Positions 42,272 to 51,412 of a stretch of DNA of 64,000 nucleotides are shown here, piece by piece. The notes beneath the pieces were generated by a model. That model ran no database searches. It worked only from the letters and a program-made list of their open reading frames with translations, and had not been told where the DNA came from. The DNA is from Microbacterium sp. SORGH_AS_0888 (GTDB lineage: Bacteria > Actinomycetota > Actinomycetes > Actinomycetales > Microbacteriaceae). Position numbers and translations under genes: made by a program. The stretch lies in the NCBI RefSeq assembly GCF_030818905.1, contig NZ_JAUTAZ010000001.1:1798001-1862000 (forward strand), in the 5' to 3' direction. The stretch's first letter is position 1. The number at the start of each line of letters is the position of its first letter.

Positions 42272-43054
42272 TCAGAACACCGGCAGGTCGAGACGCTGCT
42301 TGAACACGGAGTAGCCGTCCTCGACGCTCACCACGGTGCCGTTGATGACGTTGGCCTCGTCGGACGCGAGGAAGGCCACGACGTTCGCGATCTCCTCGGG
42401 CTCGGTCATCTTGTTGCGCAGCTGCTCGGCGGCGAACACGGCCCTCAGCTCGTCGCTGAACTGGTTGATGATCGGGGTGCCGACCCGGCCCGGTGTGATC
42501 GCGACGGCGCGCACGCCGTACTGGGCCAGCTCGTAGGCCGCCGAGCGGGTGAAGGAGATGACGGCGGCCTTGGCGGCGCTGTAGGTGAACGACAGCTCGG
42601 CGGCCTGCTCGCCGTAGATCGAGGACGTGCTGATGATCACGCCGCCCGTGCCCTGGTCGCGGAACTGCCGGCCCGCGGCGAGGATGCCGTAGTACACGCC
42701 GTCCTGGTCGACCCTGATCATGGGCTCGTAGTCACGGGCCGGGTCGTGATCGAGGAGGGGCTTGCCGCCCGCGATGCCGGCGTTGTTGAAGATGACGTCG
42801 AGCTTGCCGAACGTCTCGACCGCGAACGCGACGGCCGCCTCGACCTCGGCGTAGACGGACACGTCCACGCCGACCGCGGCGATGCGGCCTTCGAAGCCCT
42901 CGGCCGAGATCGTCTCGGCCGCGGCGCGCGCCTGGTCGAGGTTGATGTCGGCGATGACGACGGAGGCGCCCTCCTGGGCGAACTTGCGAACGGTGGCGAA
43001 GCCGATGCCGCTGGCGCCGCCGGTGATGAGGGCGACTTTTCCTTCGAGACGCAT
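42272..43054 (-). CDS. Short-chain dehydrogenase (sugar/polyol type)
   Basis: A 260-residue classical SDR: TGGASGIG at 11-18, NNAG near 90, the catalytic serine in ISTSSIYGEQ, and YSAAK near 157. The start at 43054 follows AAAAGGAACACC. Within an operon that encodes a sugar ABC transporter, a zinc dehydrogenase, an isomerase and transketolase halves it probably oxidises a sugar alcohol or aldose. The exact sugar is unknown. Confidence 0.82.
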   Translation of the reverse strand: MRLEGKVALITGGASGIGFATVRKFAQEGASVVIADINLDQARAAAETISAEGFEGRIAAVGVDVSVYAEVEAAVAFAVETFGKLDVIFNNAGIAGGKPLLDHDPARDYEPMIRVDQDGVYYGILAAGRQFRDQGTGGVIISTSSIYGEQAAELSFTYSAAKAAVISFTRSAAYELAQYGVRAVAITPGRVGTPIINQFSDELRAVFAAEQLRNKMTEPEEIANVVAFLASDEANVINGTVVSVEDGYSVFKQRLDLPVF

Positions 43055-43120
43055 GGGTGTTCCTTTTCGTGTGAGAGGGGAGGAAGCGGGGGCGGCCGGG
43101 CGGCCGCCCCCGCAGCGGGC

Positions 43121-44104
43121 TCAGCCCAACTTGTCGGACGGCGTGATCGACGCCGCGTTGTCCTTCGTCACGAGAGTGACGTCGACGGCCTTGAAGTTGG
43201 TCGAGGGGAGGGTCTTGTCCTTCTGGTAGGCCTGCATCTGGGTGAACACGTCGTCCAGGATCTGGGGCCAGGGCTGCTCGACCGTGGCGAGGAAGTTCCC
43301 GCCCTTCTGGATCGCGGCGATCGACTCGGCGAGCGCGTCGACGCCCGTCACCGGCGCGGTCGAGCCGGCCTCGGAGAGTGCCTGCACGGCGCCGAGGGCC
43401 GCATCGTCCCAGCCCGCCCACACGGCGTCGATGCCGTTGGGGTTGGCCGAGAGGTAGTCGGCGACGAAGTTCAGCGCCTCGGTGCGGCCGGTCGCCGGGC
43501 TCTTGACCTGACGGGGCTCACCGCCGACGACGGTAGCGCCGGCCTTCTCGAACGCCTGGACCGCGAGCTGCGAGCGCAGCCGGATGCCGGGGTGCGGGTC
43601 ATGGCCGATGACCATGACCGTCTTCCCCTTGAGCCCGCCGATCTTGTCGCTGATGGCGCCGACCGTCTTGTCGACGATCTGCTGCTGGTTCGTCGTGACG
43701 TTCAGCGCGAACGCCGCGTTGGACTCCGTCCCGGCGTCCACGGCGAACATCGGGATGCCGGCGTCGTTGGCCGCCGTGACGATCGAGCCGATCGACGCGG
43801 CGTCGGTGTAGCCGTCGATGATCGCGTCCGCGCCCTGGCCGATCGCGCTCTCGACCGCGGGGTTCATCTTCTGGAAGTCGAAGTCGCCCTGGACCATCTT
43901 GAGGTCCCAGCCGAGCTCCTGTGCCTTCTCGGTGACGGCCTTGACCCACCAGGCGCCGACGGGCGTCTGGTTCCCGGAGGTGAAGGCCACGACGCGGAAG
44001 GGCTTGGTCGTGTCACCGGCGCCGCCGCCCCCGCCGGAACAGCCGGTCAGGGCGAGGACGGATGCTGCGACGACGGCCGCAGCGACCTTGAGTGAAGTGC
44101 GCAC
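43121..44104 (-). CDS. Ribose/galactose-type ABC transporter, substrate-binding lipoprotein
   Basis: 327 residues; begins with GTG after AAAGGAG. Lipoprotein signal with box LALTGC near residue 18, then a glycine linker and a type 1 periplasmic-binding fold (GQGADAIIDGYTDAASIGSIV, IPMFAVDAGTE, VTGVDALAESI). It binds a small sugar or polyol outside the cell. A GC-rich inverted repeat in the 68-base gap after the permease gene may raise its mRNA level above that of the membrane subunits. Confidence 0.88.
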   Translation of the reverse strand: MRTSLKVAAAVVAASVLALTGCSGGGGGAGDTTKPFRVVAFTSGNQTPVGAWWVKAVTEKAQELGWDLKMVQGDFDFQKMNPAVESAIGQGADAIIDGYTDAASIGSIVTAANDAGIPMFAVDAGTESNAAFALNVTTNQQQIVDKTVGAISDKIGGLKGKTVMVIGHDPHPGIRLRSQLAVQAFEKAGATVVGGEPRQVKSPATGRTEALNFVADYLSANPNGIDAVWAGWDDAALGAVQALSEAGSTAPVTGVDALAESIAAIQKGGNFLATVEQPWPQILDDVFTQMQAYQKDKTLPSTNFKAVDVTLVTKDNAASITPSDKLG

Positions 44105-44172
44105 GTGATACTCCTTTGTGTTGGTTGCGCTTCGGGAAAAGCTGCCCCGCCGCGGGGCGGGGCCCGTGAGAG

Positions 44173-45165
44173 CTAGTGCTCTCGCGTTCGGAGCGACGAC
44201 AGGGTGACCGCCGCGATGATGATGAGGCCCGTGACGACCTGCTGGACATAGGCGTTGACGCCGAGGATGTTGAGGCCGTTGCTCATGACGCCGATGATCG
44301 CGACGCCGATCATCGTGCCGCCGAGGTTGGCGGCCCCCGAGCGGATCACGGTCATGCCGAGGAAGACCGCCGCGACGGAGAACATCATGTTGTCGCCGCC
44401 CTGCTCGGCGCTCGCGCTGCCCAGTCGCGCCGCGAGCAGGATGCCGCCGATCGCCGAGATGAACCCGGCGAGCGTGAAGGCCAGGAGCCGGGCGAACCGG
44501 ACGTTCACCCCCGACAGGCGGGCGACCTCGACGTTGCCGCCGATCGCGTGCCAGCGACGGCCGAGCGTCGTGAACCGCAGCATGGCCCAGATGATCAGCG
44601 AGATGGCGATCGCGATGTAGACCGGCAGCGGCACGTTGAGCCAGCGGGCCTGTCCGAGCGCGTTGAACTCCTCCGGCATCCCGAACAGTGTCGTGCCCGA
44701 CGTCACCAGATAGGCCAGCCCGATGACCGATGTCATGGTCGCCAAGGTCGCCACGAACGCCGAGAGGTTGAGGTACGCGATCAGGAATCCGTTGACGAGG
44801 CCGACCCCGAGGCCCACCGCGAGGCCGCCGAGGATCGCCACGCCCGGGGAGTTGTCGCCGAGCAGCATGGCCGCTGTCACGGAGCCCGCGAGACTCGAGG
44901 TCGCCCCCACCGACAGGTCGAAGTCGCCGACGACCATGACGATCGTCTGCGCGCCCGCGATGATCGCGAGGATCGAGACCTGGTAGAGGATGTTGCGGAC
45001 GTTGATGAACGACAGGAACGTGTCGGGCCGCATCGCGAAGAAGAACACGATGAGGATGATGAGCGCCACGACCGTGCCGCCGCTGACGAGCCATCGGCCC
45101 GCCATCCGAGATGACTCCTGGACCCTGACGGCGGCGGTGCGCGTCGAATCCTTCTGAGTGGTCAT
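44173..45165 (-). CDS. Ribose-type sugar ABC transporter, permease
   Basis: A 330-residue RbsC-family permease with 8-10 hydrophobic helices and the family motif GDFDLSVGATSSLAGSVTA near residue 78, plus GGTMIGVAIIGVMSNGLNILG near the end. The ATG at 45165 overlaps the ATPase stop by four bases. Confidence 0.9.
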   Translation of the reverse strand: MTTQKDSTRTAAVRVQESSRMAGRWLVSGGTVVALIILIVFFFAMRPDTFLSFINVRNILYQVSILAIIAGAQTIVMVVGDFDLSVGATSSLAGSVTAAMLLGDNSPGVAILGGLAVGLGVGLVNGFLIAYLNLSAFVATLATMTSVIGLAYLVTSGTTLFGMPEEFNALGQARWLNVPLPVYIAIAISLIIWAMLRFTTLGRRWHAIGGNVEVARLSGVNVRFARLLAFTLAGFISAIGGILLAARLGSASAEQGGDNMMFSVAAVFLGMTVIRSGAANLGGTMIGVAIIGVMSNGLNILGVNAYVQQVVTGLIIIAAVTLSSLRTREH

Positions 45166-46682
45166 TGTCCGTCCGACCTTCCGTACGCGTAGGTGAGGAG
45201 CAGCTCCTCGTCGGCCTCCTCCGCGGGAACCTCTCCCGAGATCGAGCCTTCGTGCATGATGAGGATCCGGTCGCTCATGCCGATGAGCTCCGGGAGTTCC
45301 GAGCTCACCGCGATGACCGTCGTCCCGGTCGCGGCCAGCTCGCGGATGAGGCGGTAGATCTCCGCCTTGGTCCCGACGTCGATGCCTCGGGTGGGCTCGT
45401 CCATGAGCAGCACCTTGGGACGGCGCTCGAGCATCTTGGCGAGGACGACCTTCTGCTGGTTGCCGCCCGAGAGCTGGCCCACGGGCTGCTTGGGCCCGCG
45501 CGCCTTGATGCGGAGGTCCACGATGCCGCGTTGGGCGATCTTCGCGATCTGCCCGCCCGAGACGATGCCGCCGCGGCTGACGGCCGCGATGTTCGCCAGC
45601 GCGATGTTGTCCTGGATGGACGCGCCGAGCATGACGCCCTGGCTCCGCCGCTCCTCCGGCACGAGGGCGATGCCCTCGTCGAGCACACGCCCGACCGAGG
45701 CGCGCGCGGGAAGCACCGTGCCGCCGACCGTGATGGTCCCCGAGCGGTAGTGCTGCGCGCCCGCGAGCAGCCGCAGCAGCTCGCTGCGTCCGGAGCCGGC
45801 GAGACCGCCGATGCCGAGCACCTCGCCCGCGTGCGCCTGGAACGAGACGTCGCGCACGCGACGTCCGTCGAGCCCGTCGACCGAGATCGTCACCGGGCCC
45901 GTCGTGGCCGCACGCTCGGGGTAGAGGGAGTCGGCGGAGCGCCCCACCATGGTGGAGATGACCTCGTCGATCGTCGTCTCGGCGACCTCGTGGGTCACGA
46001 TCGTCTCGCCGTTGCGCATGATCGTCAGGCGGTCGCACAGCTCGAAGACCTCCTCGAGACGGTGCGAGACGTAGATGATCGCGACGCCCTCGTCGCGCAG
46101 CGACCGGAGCACCGTGAAGACCTCGCGGATCTCGGTGTCGGTGAGCGAGGCGGTCGGCTCGTCGAGGATGAGGACGCGGGCGTCGGTCGCGAGCGCACGG
46201 GCGACGGCGACCATCGTCTGCTGCACGGGCGAGAGGTCGCCCGCGAGCTTGCGCAGCGGGATGTTCTGATTGAGCCGCGCGAGCTGCTCCTTCGCCCGGC
46301 GGCGCAGCGCCTGCTGGTCGACGAAGCCGCCGCGGCTCGGGAGCTGCTCGCCCAACAGGATGTTCTCGGCGACCGAGGTCGTCGGCACGATCGACAGCTC
46401 CTGATAGAGCGCGACGATGCCCGCCCGGTTCGCGGCGCGCACGTTCGCGAGGGCGAGGTCCTCCCCGCCACGGCGGATCGTGCCGGAGTCCGGCGTGTAG
46501 AGACCCGTGACGATCTTGATGAGCGTCGACTTGCCGGCGCCGTTCTCGCCGAGCAGCGCGTGGATCTCGCCCGGCTGCACCGAGAGCTGGACGCCCTTGA
46601 GCGCGTGCACCCCCTCGAAGCTCTTGACGATGTCGACGGCCTCGAGCGCGGGAGCCGCCTCCCGGGTCAGGACGGCCGTCAT
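45162..46682 (-). CDS. Ribose-type sugar ABC transporter, double ATP-binding protein
   Basis: A 506-residue RbsA/MglA-type protein made of two ATPase domains. The first has GENGAGKST near residue 45 and LILDEPTASL. The second has the degenerate P-loop GLAGSGRSELL near 293, a good LSGGNQQK near 403, and LLMDEPTRGIDVG. This mix of one strong and one weak site is normal for the family. It overlaps the dehydrogenase upstream and the permease downstream by four bases each. Confidence 0.92.
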   Translation of the reverse strand: MTAVLTREAAPALEAVDIVKSFEGVHALKGVQLSVQPGEIHALLGENGAGKSTLIKIVTGLYTPDSGTIRRGGEDLALANVRAANRAGIVALYQELSIVPTTSVAENILLGEQLPSRGGFVDQQALRRRAKEQLARLNQNIPLRKLAGDLSPVQQTMVAVARALATDARVLILDEPTASLTDTEIREVFTVLRSLRDEGVAIIYVSHRLEEVFELCDRLTIMRNGETIVTHEVAETTIDEVISTMVGRSADSLYPERAATTGPVTISVDGLDGRRVRDVSFQAHAGEVLGIGGLAGSGRSELLRLLAGAQHYRSGTITVGGTVLPARASVGRVLDEGIALVPEERRSQGVMLGASIQDNIALANIAAVSRGGIVSGGQIAKIAQRGIVDLRIKARGPKQPVGQLSGGNQQKVVLAKMLERRPKVLLMDEPTRGIDVGTKAEIYRLIRELAATGTTVIAVSSELPELIGMSDRILIMHEGSISGEVPAEEADEELLLTYAYGRSDGQ

Positions 46683-47746
46683 GACCGGGTCTCCTCGTCG
46701 ACGTCGTTGCAGCGCAGCACGACCTTCGGGTAGGCGCCCGACACGTGGACCGCGAACGCCTCCGCGGCCTGCTCGAGCGGGAAGACCGCCTGGGTGAGCT
46801 CCTCGGTGTCGAGGTGGGGCAGGATCTGCAGTGCGCGCGGGAACGCGTACGGCGAGACGAAGAGTCCCGTGAGGGTGAGCTCGCGCAGGTACAGGTAGTC
46901 GGACAGGTTCAACGGCATCTCGAAGCTCTCCGGGTACATCGCGCCGTAGACCACGGTGCCGCCCTTCGCCGCGAGGTCCAGGAGGCCGCGCACCGCGCGG
47001 GTGGACCCGGATGCGTCGATGACGATGTCGTAGCCGCGCCCGCCGGTGATCTCCTCGGCGCGGGCGAACTGGTCCTCCGCGACGGGGTCGATGACGTGCT
47101 CGGCGCCGTGACGCAGGGCCATCTCACGGCGGTCCGCGATCGGCTCGATCATCGTGAGCGAGGTCGCGCCGTACATCTTGATGACCTGCAGCGCGAGCTG
47201 GCCGATCGGACCGCCGCCGCAGACCGCGACGCGGTCGCCGACGCGGATGCGCGTCTTGTCGGCGATGCGCACGGCGACCGAGGTCGGCTCGAGCAGGCAT
47301 CCCTTGAGCAGCGACACATCGTCGGGAAGGCGGTAGACCTGCGACTCGTGCCACGTCACCGTCTCGGCCATGCCGGGGCGGTTGTAGTCCTGGATGTGCT
47401 CGCAGAACTGCTGCCTGCCCTCCTGACAGGGGCGGCACGTTCCGCAGAAGCGCAGGAAGTTGCCGGCGACGCGGTCGCCCACGCGCAGGCCGTTGCGGTG
47501 CGCGCGCTCCCCGAGCGCCTCGACGACGCCGGAGAGCTCGTGCCCGAGCCCGATCGGCACGTCCGTGCCGAAGAAGCCCTCGGCGAGGTGGGGGTCCGAT
47601 CCGCAGATCGCCGAGTAGGCGACGCGGATGCGGACATCCTCCGGTCCGAGCTCCTGGTCGGGGAAGTCGACCACGCCGATCGTTCCGCGGGTCGTGGGAT
47701 CGGGGTCGCGCAGACTCCCGATACGGGTGACGGCTACGGTCCTCAT
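46679..47746 (-). CDS. Zinc-dependent dehydrogenase (sorbitol/threonine dehydrogenase-like)
   Basis: A 355-residue MDR enzyme: ICGSDPHLAEG near 48, GHELSG near 68, structural cysteines FCGTCRPCQEGRQQFC, and the NAD site CGGGPIGQLAL near 175. It would oxidise a secondary alcohol of a sugar or polyol. It is 21 bases downstream of the transketolase C-half and overlaps the ATPase, so it belongs to the same operon. Confidence 0.87.
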   Translation of the reverse strand: MRTVAVTRIGSLRDPDPTTRGTIGVVDFPDQELGPEDVRIRVAYSAICGSDPHLAEGFFGTDVPIGLGHELSGVVEALGERAHRNGLRVGDRVAGNFLRFCGTCRPCQEGRQQFCEHIQDYNRPGMAETVTWHESQVYRLPDDVSLLKGCLLEPTSVAVRIADKTRIRVGDRVAVCGGGPIGQLALQVIKMYGATSLTMIEPIADRREMALRHGAEHVIDPVAEDQFARAEEITGGRGYDIVIDASGSTRAVRGLLDLAAKGGTVVYGAMYPESFEMPLNLSDYLYLRELTLTGLFVSPYAFPRALQILPHLDTEELTQAVFPLEQAAEAFAVHVSGAYPKVVLRCNDVDEETRS

Positions 47747-47767
47747 GTCGTTGCTCCTCGTCCCGTC

Positions 47768-48730
47768 TCAGGAGGCCGCGATGACGCGGCGGAGCGCGGC
47801 GACCGTGTCGGCCAGCCCGTAGCCGTGCTTGTCGCGCAGCTGCTCGTCCTCGCCGAAGCCGGCGTAGACCTGCGGGATGCCGAGGCGCTCGAACGCGGTC
47901 AGGCACACGCCGTTGTCGGTGACGACATCCGCGATGCGGGTCGCGAGACCGCCGTAGGCCAGGTGGTCCTCGAGGACGACGAACCGACCGCCCGTCTCGG
48001 CGGCGGAGCGGAGGACGAGCTCGGCGTCGATGGGCTTGAGCGTCCACATGTCCACGACGCGCACGGAGCGGCCGTCCTTCGCGAGCTCGTCGGCGGCGTC
48101 CAGCGCCTGCGCGACCGTCGTGCCGTGCGTGAAGATCGTCGCATCCGTGCCTTCGCGGGCGACGATCCCCTTGCCGATGCGCACCTCGTGCTCCCCCGGC
48201 TCGTAGAGGACCTTGTCCTTCTTGCCGACGGCGAGACGGATGTAGATCGGACCGGTCATCGTCATCGACTGGCGGAGCACCTCGCCGACCATGGCCGGGT
48301 CGCCGATGGAGGTGACGGTCATGTTGGTGAGGGCGCCCATGAGGGTCAGGTCCTCGACGGCGTAGTGGGTCGAGCCGCCGTTTCCGACGAGACCGCCGTG
48401 CGTGCCGATGATCTTCACGGGCAGGTTGGGGTAGCAGACATCCGTGCGGATCTGCTCGAGCGCACGCATCGAGAGGAACGGGAGCATTCCGGAGACGACC
48501 GGGATGTTGCCGTCGTAGGCGAGGCCGGCCGAGATGCCCACGCACGCCTGCTCGGCGAGGCCGACGTCGATGAAGCGCTCGGGGAACTTGTCGCGGAACT
48601 CCACGAGGGTCGCGCCGATGTCGGGGGTGAGCACGTAGAGGTTCGGGTAGTCGTCGCCGAGCTCGGCGAGGGTGGATCCGATGACGGATCGGGCGGAGAG
48701 CATCTCTCCGAAGGTGAAGGTCACAGGCAT
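47768..48730 (-). CDS. Transketolase, C-terminal subunit (split form)
   Basis: 320 residues holding the pyrimidine-binding and C-terminal domains: DIGATLVEFRDKFPERFIDVGLAEQACVGISAGLA (the Glu that activates thiamine diphosphate is in GLAEQ) and THGGLVGNGGSTHYAVED. Its ATG shares one base with the stop of the N-half. Split transketolases are common in dedicated sugar pathways, for example the apulose-4-phosphate transketolase pair, and act as two-chain enzymes. Confidence 0.88.
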   Translation of the reverse strand: MPVTFTFGEMLSARSVIGSTLAELGDDYPNLYVLTPDIGATLVEFRDKFPERFIDVGLAEQACVGISAGLAYDGNIPVVSGMLPFLSMRALEQIRTDVCYPNLPVKIIGTHGGLVGNGGSTHYAVEDLTLMGALTNMTVTSIGDPAMVGEVLRQSMTMTGPIYIRLAVGKKDKVLYEPGEHEVRIGKGIVAREGTDATIFTHGTTVAQALDAADELAKDGRSVRVVDMWTLKPIDAELVLRSAAETGGRFVVLEDHLAYGGLATRIADVVTDNGVCLTAFERLGIPQVYAGFGEDEQLRDKHGYGLADTVAALRRVIAAS

Positions 48731-49608
48731 CAGACGGTCTCCTTGTCGCGAGAGGCGTTGAGCGCGGCGAGCGCGCGCTCGAGGTCGGCGGCACCCAGGG
48801 ATCCTGCGTGCCAGGCGAGGTTGCGCTCCATGAAATCGACGCCCTTGCCCTTGACGGTCTCGGCCACGATGACGGTCGGCACGTCGCTGTCGGGGGCGGG
48901 CAGCGCGTCGATGGCGGCCACGAGCTGGGACATGTCGTGGCCGTCGAGCTCGATGACGTTCCAGCCGAACGCGCGCCACTTGTCGGGGTAGGGCTCGAAC
49001 ATGACCCGCTCCTCGGCGAAGCTCGTCATGAGCTGGCGGTTGCGGTCGACGAAGGCGACGAGGTTGCCGAGCTTGTTGCTGCGGGCGGCCATGACGGCCT
49101 CCCAGACGGATCCCTCGCCGGTCTCGCCGTCGCCGAGGAGGCAGAACACGCGGTGGTCCTCGCCGCGTCCGCGGGCGCTCATGGCCATACCGACCGCGAT
49201 CGGCAGACCGTGTCCGAGCGAGCCTGTCGAGGCCTCGACGCCGGGCAGCTGCACCTTGCACGGGTGCATGCCGTAGGCGCTGTCGAGCTGGCCGTAGGTG
49301 TCGACGATGCCGTCGTAGGAGAAGAACCCGCGGATGGCCATCGCGATGTACATGCAGACGGCCGCGTGCCCCTTGCTCAGCACGAAGCGGTCGCGCTCGG
49401 GGTTGGCGATGTCGGTGGGATCCACGTTCATGCCGTATTGGAACAGCACCGTGAAGATGTCCGCGGCCGACAGGTCGCCGCCGATGTGCACGGCTCCCTC
49501 GTAGGTGCCGCACAGGTGCAGCAGCTTCTCGCGCAGCTCGAAAGCGCGGTCCTCCAGCTCTTCGACGCTGGGTCGCGCGCCGGTGTCTGCCAGGGATGTG
49601 GGCGTCAT
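48730..49608 (-). CDS. Transketolase, N-terminal subunit (split form)
   Basis: 292 residues with the thiamine-diphosphate/Mg site LLGDGETGEGSVWEA near 155 and its second half in GNLVAFVDRNRQ, plus SKGHAAVCMY near 79 and GSLGHGLPIAVGMA. It starts the long minus-strand operon after GGAGGATGCG. A role in pentose, apiose or tetrulose breakdown fits the operon; a formaldehyde-accepting (dihydroxyacetone synthase) role is possible but speculative. Confidence 0.88.
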   Translation of the reverse strand: MTPTSLADTGARPSVEELEDRAFELREKLLHLCGTYEGAVHIGGDLSAADIFTVLFQYGMNVDPTDIANPERDRFVLSKGHAAVCMYIAMAIRGFFSYDGIVDTYGQLDSAYGMHPCKVQLPGVEASTGSLGHGLPIAVGMAMSARGRGEDHRVFCLLGDGETGEGSVWEAVMAARSNKLGNLVAFVDRNRQLMTSFAEERVMFEPYPDKWRAFGWNVIELDGHDMSQLVAAIDALPAPDSDVPTVIVAETVKGKGVDFMERNLAWHAGSLGAADLERALAALNASRDKETV

Positions 49609-49722
49609 CGCATCCTCCTCGGGGGGACGACGCGGATCTCCGTCACGGGGTCCACGTCGACTCTCGTTGCTCTCAGGACGTCGCCTCGGTGCGGCGTCGT
49701 TGAGGAAAGTAGCACGAAGTCA

Positions 49723-49735
49723 TTTACAGGTAAAC
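49723..49735. promoter_or_regulatory. MarR-type operator TTTACAGGTAAAC
   Basis: TTTAC-AG-GTAAA is a perfect dyad in the 195-base gap between the transketolase operon and the ALDH at 49804. A very similar dyad, GTTACATATAAACC, lies upstream of the P450 operon at 58409. The two MarR proteins of the window are paralogues, which makes a shared recognition motif likely. Confidence 0.6.
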
Positions 49736-49803
49736 AAGAAAGTTTCTAAACTGGTTGATGAGCGGTCCATGGGGCCCGCTCCACGACACAGAGAGGTGAT
49801 GTG

Positions 49804-51303
49804 ATGACCGATACACTCGCGGCCGGGACCACGGTGCGAACAGGACTTTTCATCGGCGGACAGGAACGGCACACGGACGATGTGCTCACGGTCGCCGACC
49901 CCGCCAAGAAGGGCGTCGTCGTCGGCACGGCCGCATCGGCCTCGCCCCAGGACGTCGAGGACGCCGTCGCGGCGGCCCAGGAGGCCTACCCCGCCTGGGC
50001 CGCGTTGACCCCGCAGGAGCGCGCCGCGGCCATGGCCTCGGCCATCGAGGGGATCGCCGACCTGCGCGACGAGGATGCCGCGATCCTGTCGCAGGAGAAC
50101 GGCAAGGTCGTGGGCGAGGCCTGGGTGGACGCCCTCGTCTTCGAGCTGCGCTGGAACCTCGCGCTCATGCACGCCGACGAGGTCTCGCAGTCCAAGACGC
50201 TGCCCGCGATCCCCGGCGCCATCCCGGTCAACACCAACGTGGCCTACCAGCCGCTGGGAGTGGTGACCATCATCGTGCCCTTCAACTGGCCGATCGCGAT
50301 CCTCGCGGCGTCGCTGCCGCAGGCGCTGCTGGCGGGCAACACGGTCATCGTCAAGGTGCCGCCCACAACGCCGCTGGCCACCGCGCGCCTGACCCAGCGG
50401 GTCGCCGAGAAGCTGCCCGCGGGCGTGCTGAACGTCATCAGCGGGCGCGACGAGAACATGTCCCGCCTGATCGAGAACCCGGACGTCGCGAAGGTGTGCT
50501 TCACCGGCAGCGTCGGCGGCGGCAAGCGGATCATGGAGATGGCGGCCCGCTCGCTCACCCGCGTGACGCTCGAGCTCGGCGGCAACGACGCGGCGATCTT
50601 CCTCGAGGACGCCGTCCTCGACGACGCGCACGTCGACCGGCTGTTCGGCGCGGTGTTCGACACGACCGGGCAGATCTGCATGAACGCGAAGCGGATCTAC
50701 GTCCACCGCTCACGGCTGGAGGAGCTCACGGCCGCCCTCGCCGCGCGGCTGGAGCAGACGCGCCTGGGCTGGGGCCTGGACTCCGGCACCACCATGGGCC
50801 CGCTGCACTCTCCGCTGCAGAAGCGGTTCGTGGACGAGCTCATCGCCGAGGCCAAGGACGCCGGCGCGGACGTGCGCGAGTTCGGCGCGCTGCCCGAGGG
50901 CGAGCTGGCCGACGGCAACTTCGTGCGCCCCGCGCTCGTGCTCGATCCGGACCCGTCGCTGCGTGTGGTCACGGAGGAGCAGTTCGGCCCCGTCATCCCC
51001 CTCATCCCCTTCGACACCGAGGAGGAGGCGGTGCGCCTGGCCAACGACACGTGGGCGGGCCTGGGCGGCTCGGTATGGACGGCGAGCGCGGAGGCGGCCC
51101 AGCGCGTCGGCTCGCAGCTCGTGTGCGGCTACGTCTGGATCAACGACCACGGTGCCAACCGCTGCGACCTGCGCGCTCCGTTCGGCGGCATGAAGCAGTC
51201 GGGCATGGGTCGCGAGCAGGGCATCGAGGGCATCCGTGCGTTCCAGGACACCCGCTCGATCGCGGTCCTGGACCCCGAGGCGCTCGCGGCGATGGCGCAC
51301 TGA
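49804..51303 (+). CDS. NAD(P)-dependent aldehyde dehydrogenase
   Basis: A 499-residue ALDH: IVPFNWPIAILAASLPQALLAGN near 160, LELGGNDAAIFLE near 258, and the catalytic Cys in TTGQICMNAKRIYVH near 295. It is most like succinate-semialdehyde and broad acyl-aldehyde enzymes. The ATG at 49804 is preceded by GAGAGG; GTG at 49801 is a less likely start. A MarR gene follows, separated by a strong terminator. It is divergent from the sugar operon. Confidence 0.85.
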   Translation: MTDTLAAGTTVRTGLFIGGQERHTDDVLTVADPAKKGVVVGTAASASPQDVEDAVAAAQEAYPAWAALTPQERAAAMASAIEGIADLRDEDAAILSQENGKVVGEAWVDALVFELRWNLALMHADEVSQSKTLPAIPGAIPVNTNVAYQPLGVVTIIVPFNWPIAILAASLPQALLAGNTVIVKVPPTTPLATARLTQRVAEKLPAGVLNVISGRDENMSRLIENPDVAKVCFTGSVGGGKRIMEMAARSLTRVTLELGGNDAAIFLEDAVLDDAHVDRLFGAVFDTTGQICMNAKRIYVHRSRLEELTAALAARLEQTRLGWGLDSGTTMGPLHSPLQKRFVDELIAEAKDAGADVREFGALPEGELADGNFVRPALVLDPDPSLRVVTEEQFGPVIPLIPFDTEEEAVRLANDTWAGLGGSVWTASAEAAQRVGSQLVCGYVWINDHGANRCDLRAPFGGMKQSGMGREQGIEGIRAFQDTRSIAVLDPEALAAMAH

Positions 51304-51316
51304 CTTATCGATAAGT
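51303..51316. promoter_or_regulatory. 14-base perfect palindrome ACTTATCGATAAGT
   Basis: A fully symmetric AT-rich site beginning at the last base of the ALDH stop and directly followed by a 17-base-pair hairpin. AT-rich perfect dyads are rare in this window. It may be an operator for the downstream MarR gene (110 bases before its start) or simply form part of the terminator. Confidence 0.5.
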
Positions 51317-51356
51317 GCTGAGCGGGGCCCGGCACGCTCGCCGGGCCCCGCTCAGC
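51317..51356 (+). terminator. Strong GC hairpin after the ALDH gene
   Basis: GCTGAGCGGGGCCCGGC pairs perfectly with GCCGGGCCCCGCTCAGC around the loop ACGCTC, a 17-base-pair stem. There is no T-run, as usual for actinobacterial terminators. It separates the ALDH from the MarR gene, so the latter needs its own promoter in 51357-51412. Confidence 0.75.
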
Positions 51357-51412
51357 CGCTACTGTCGCTGACACCGGTCGTGCGCGCACGCGAGCAGCGG
51401 GAAGGACGAAGG

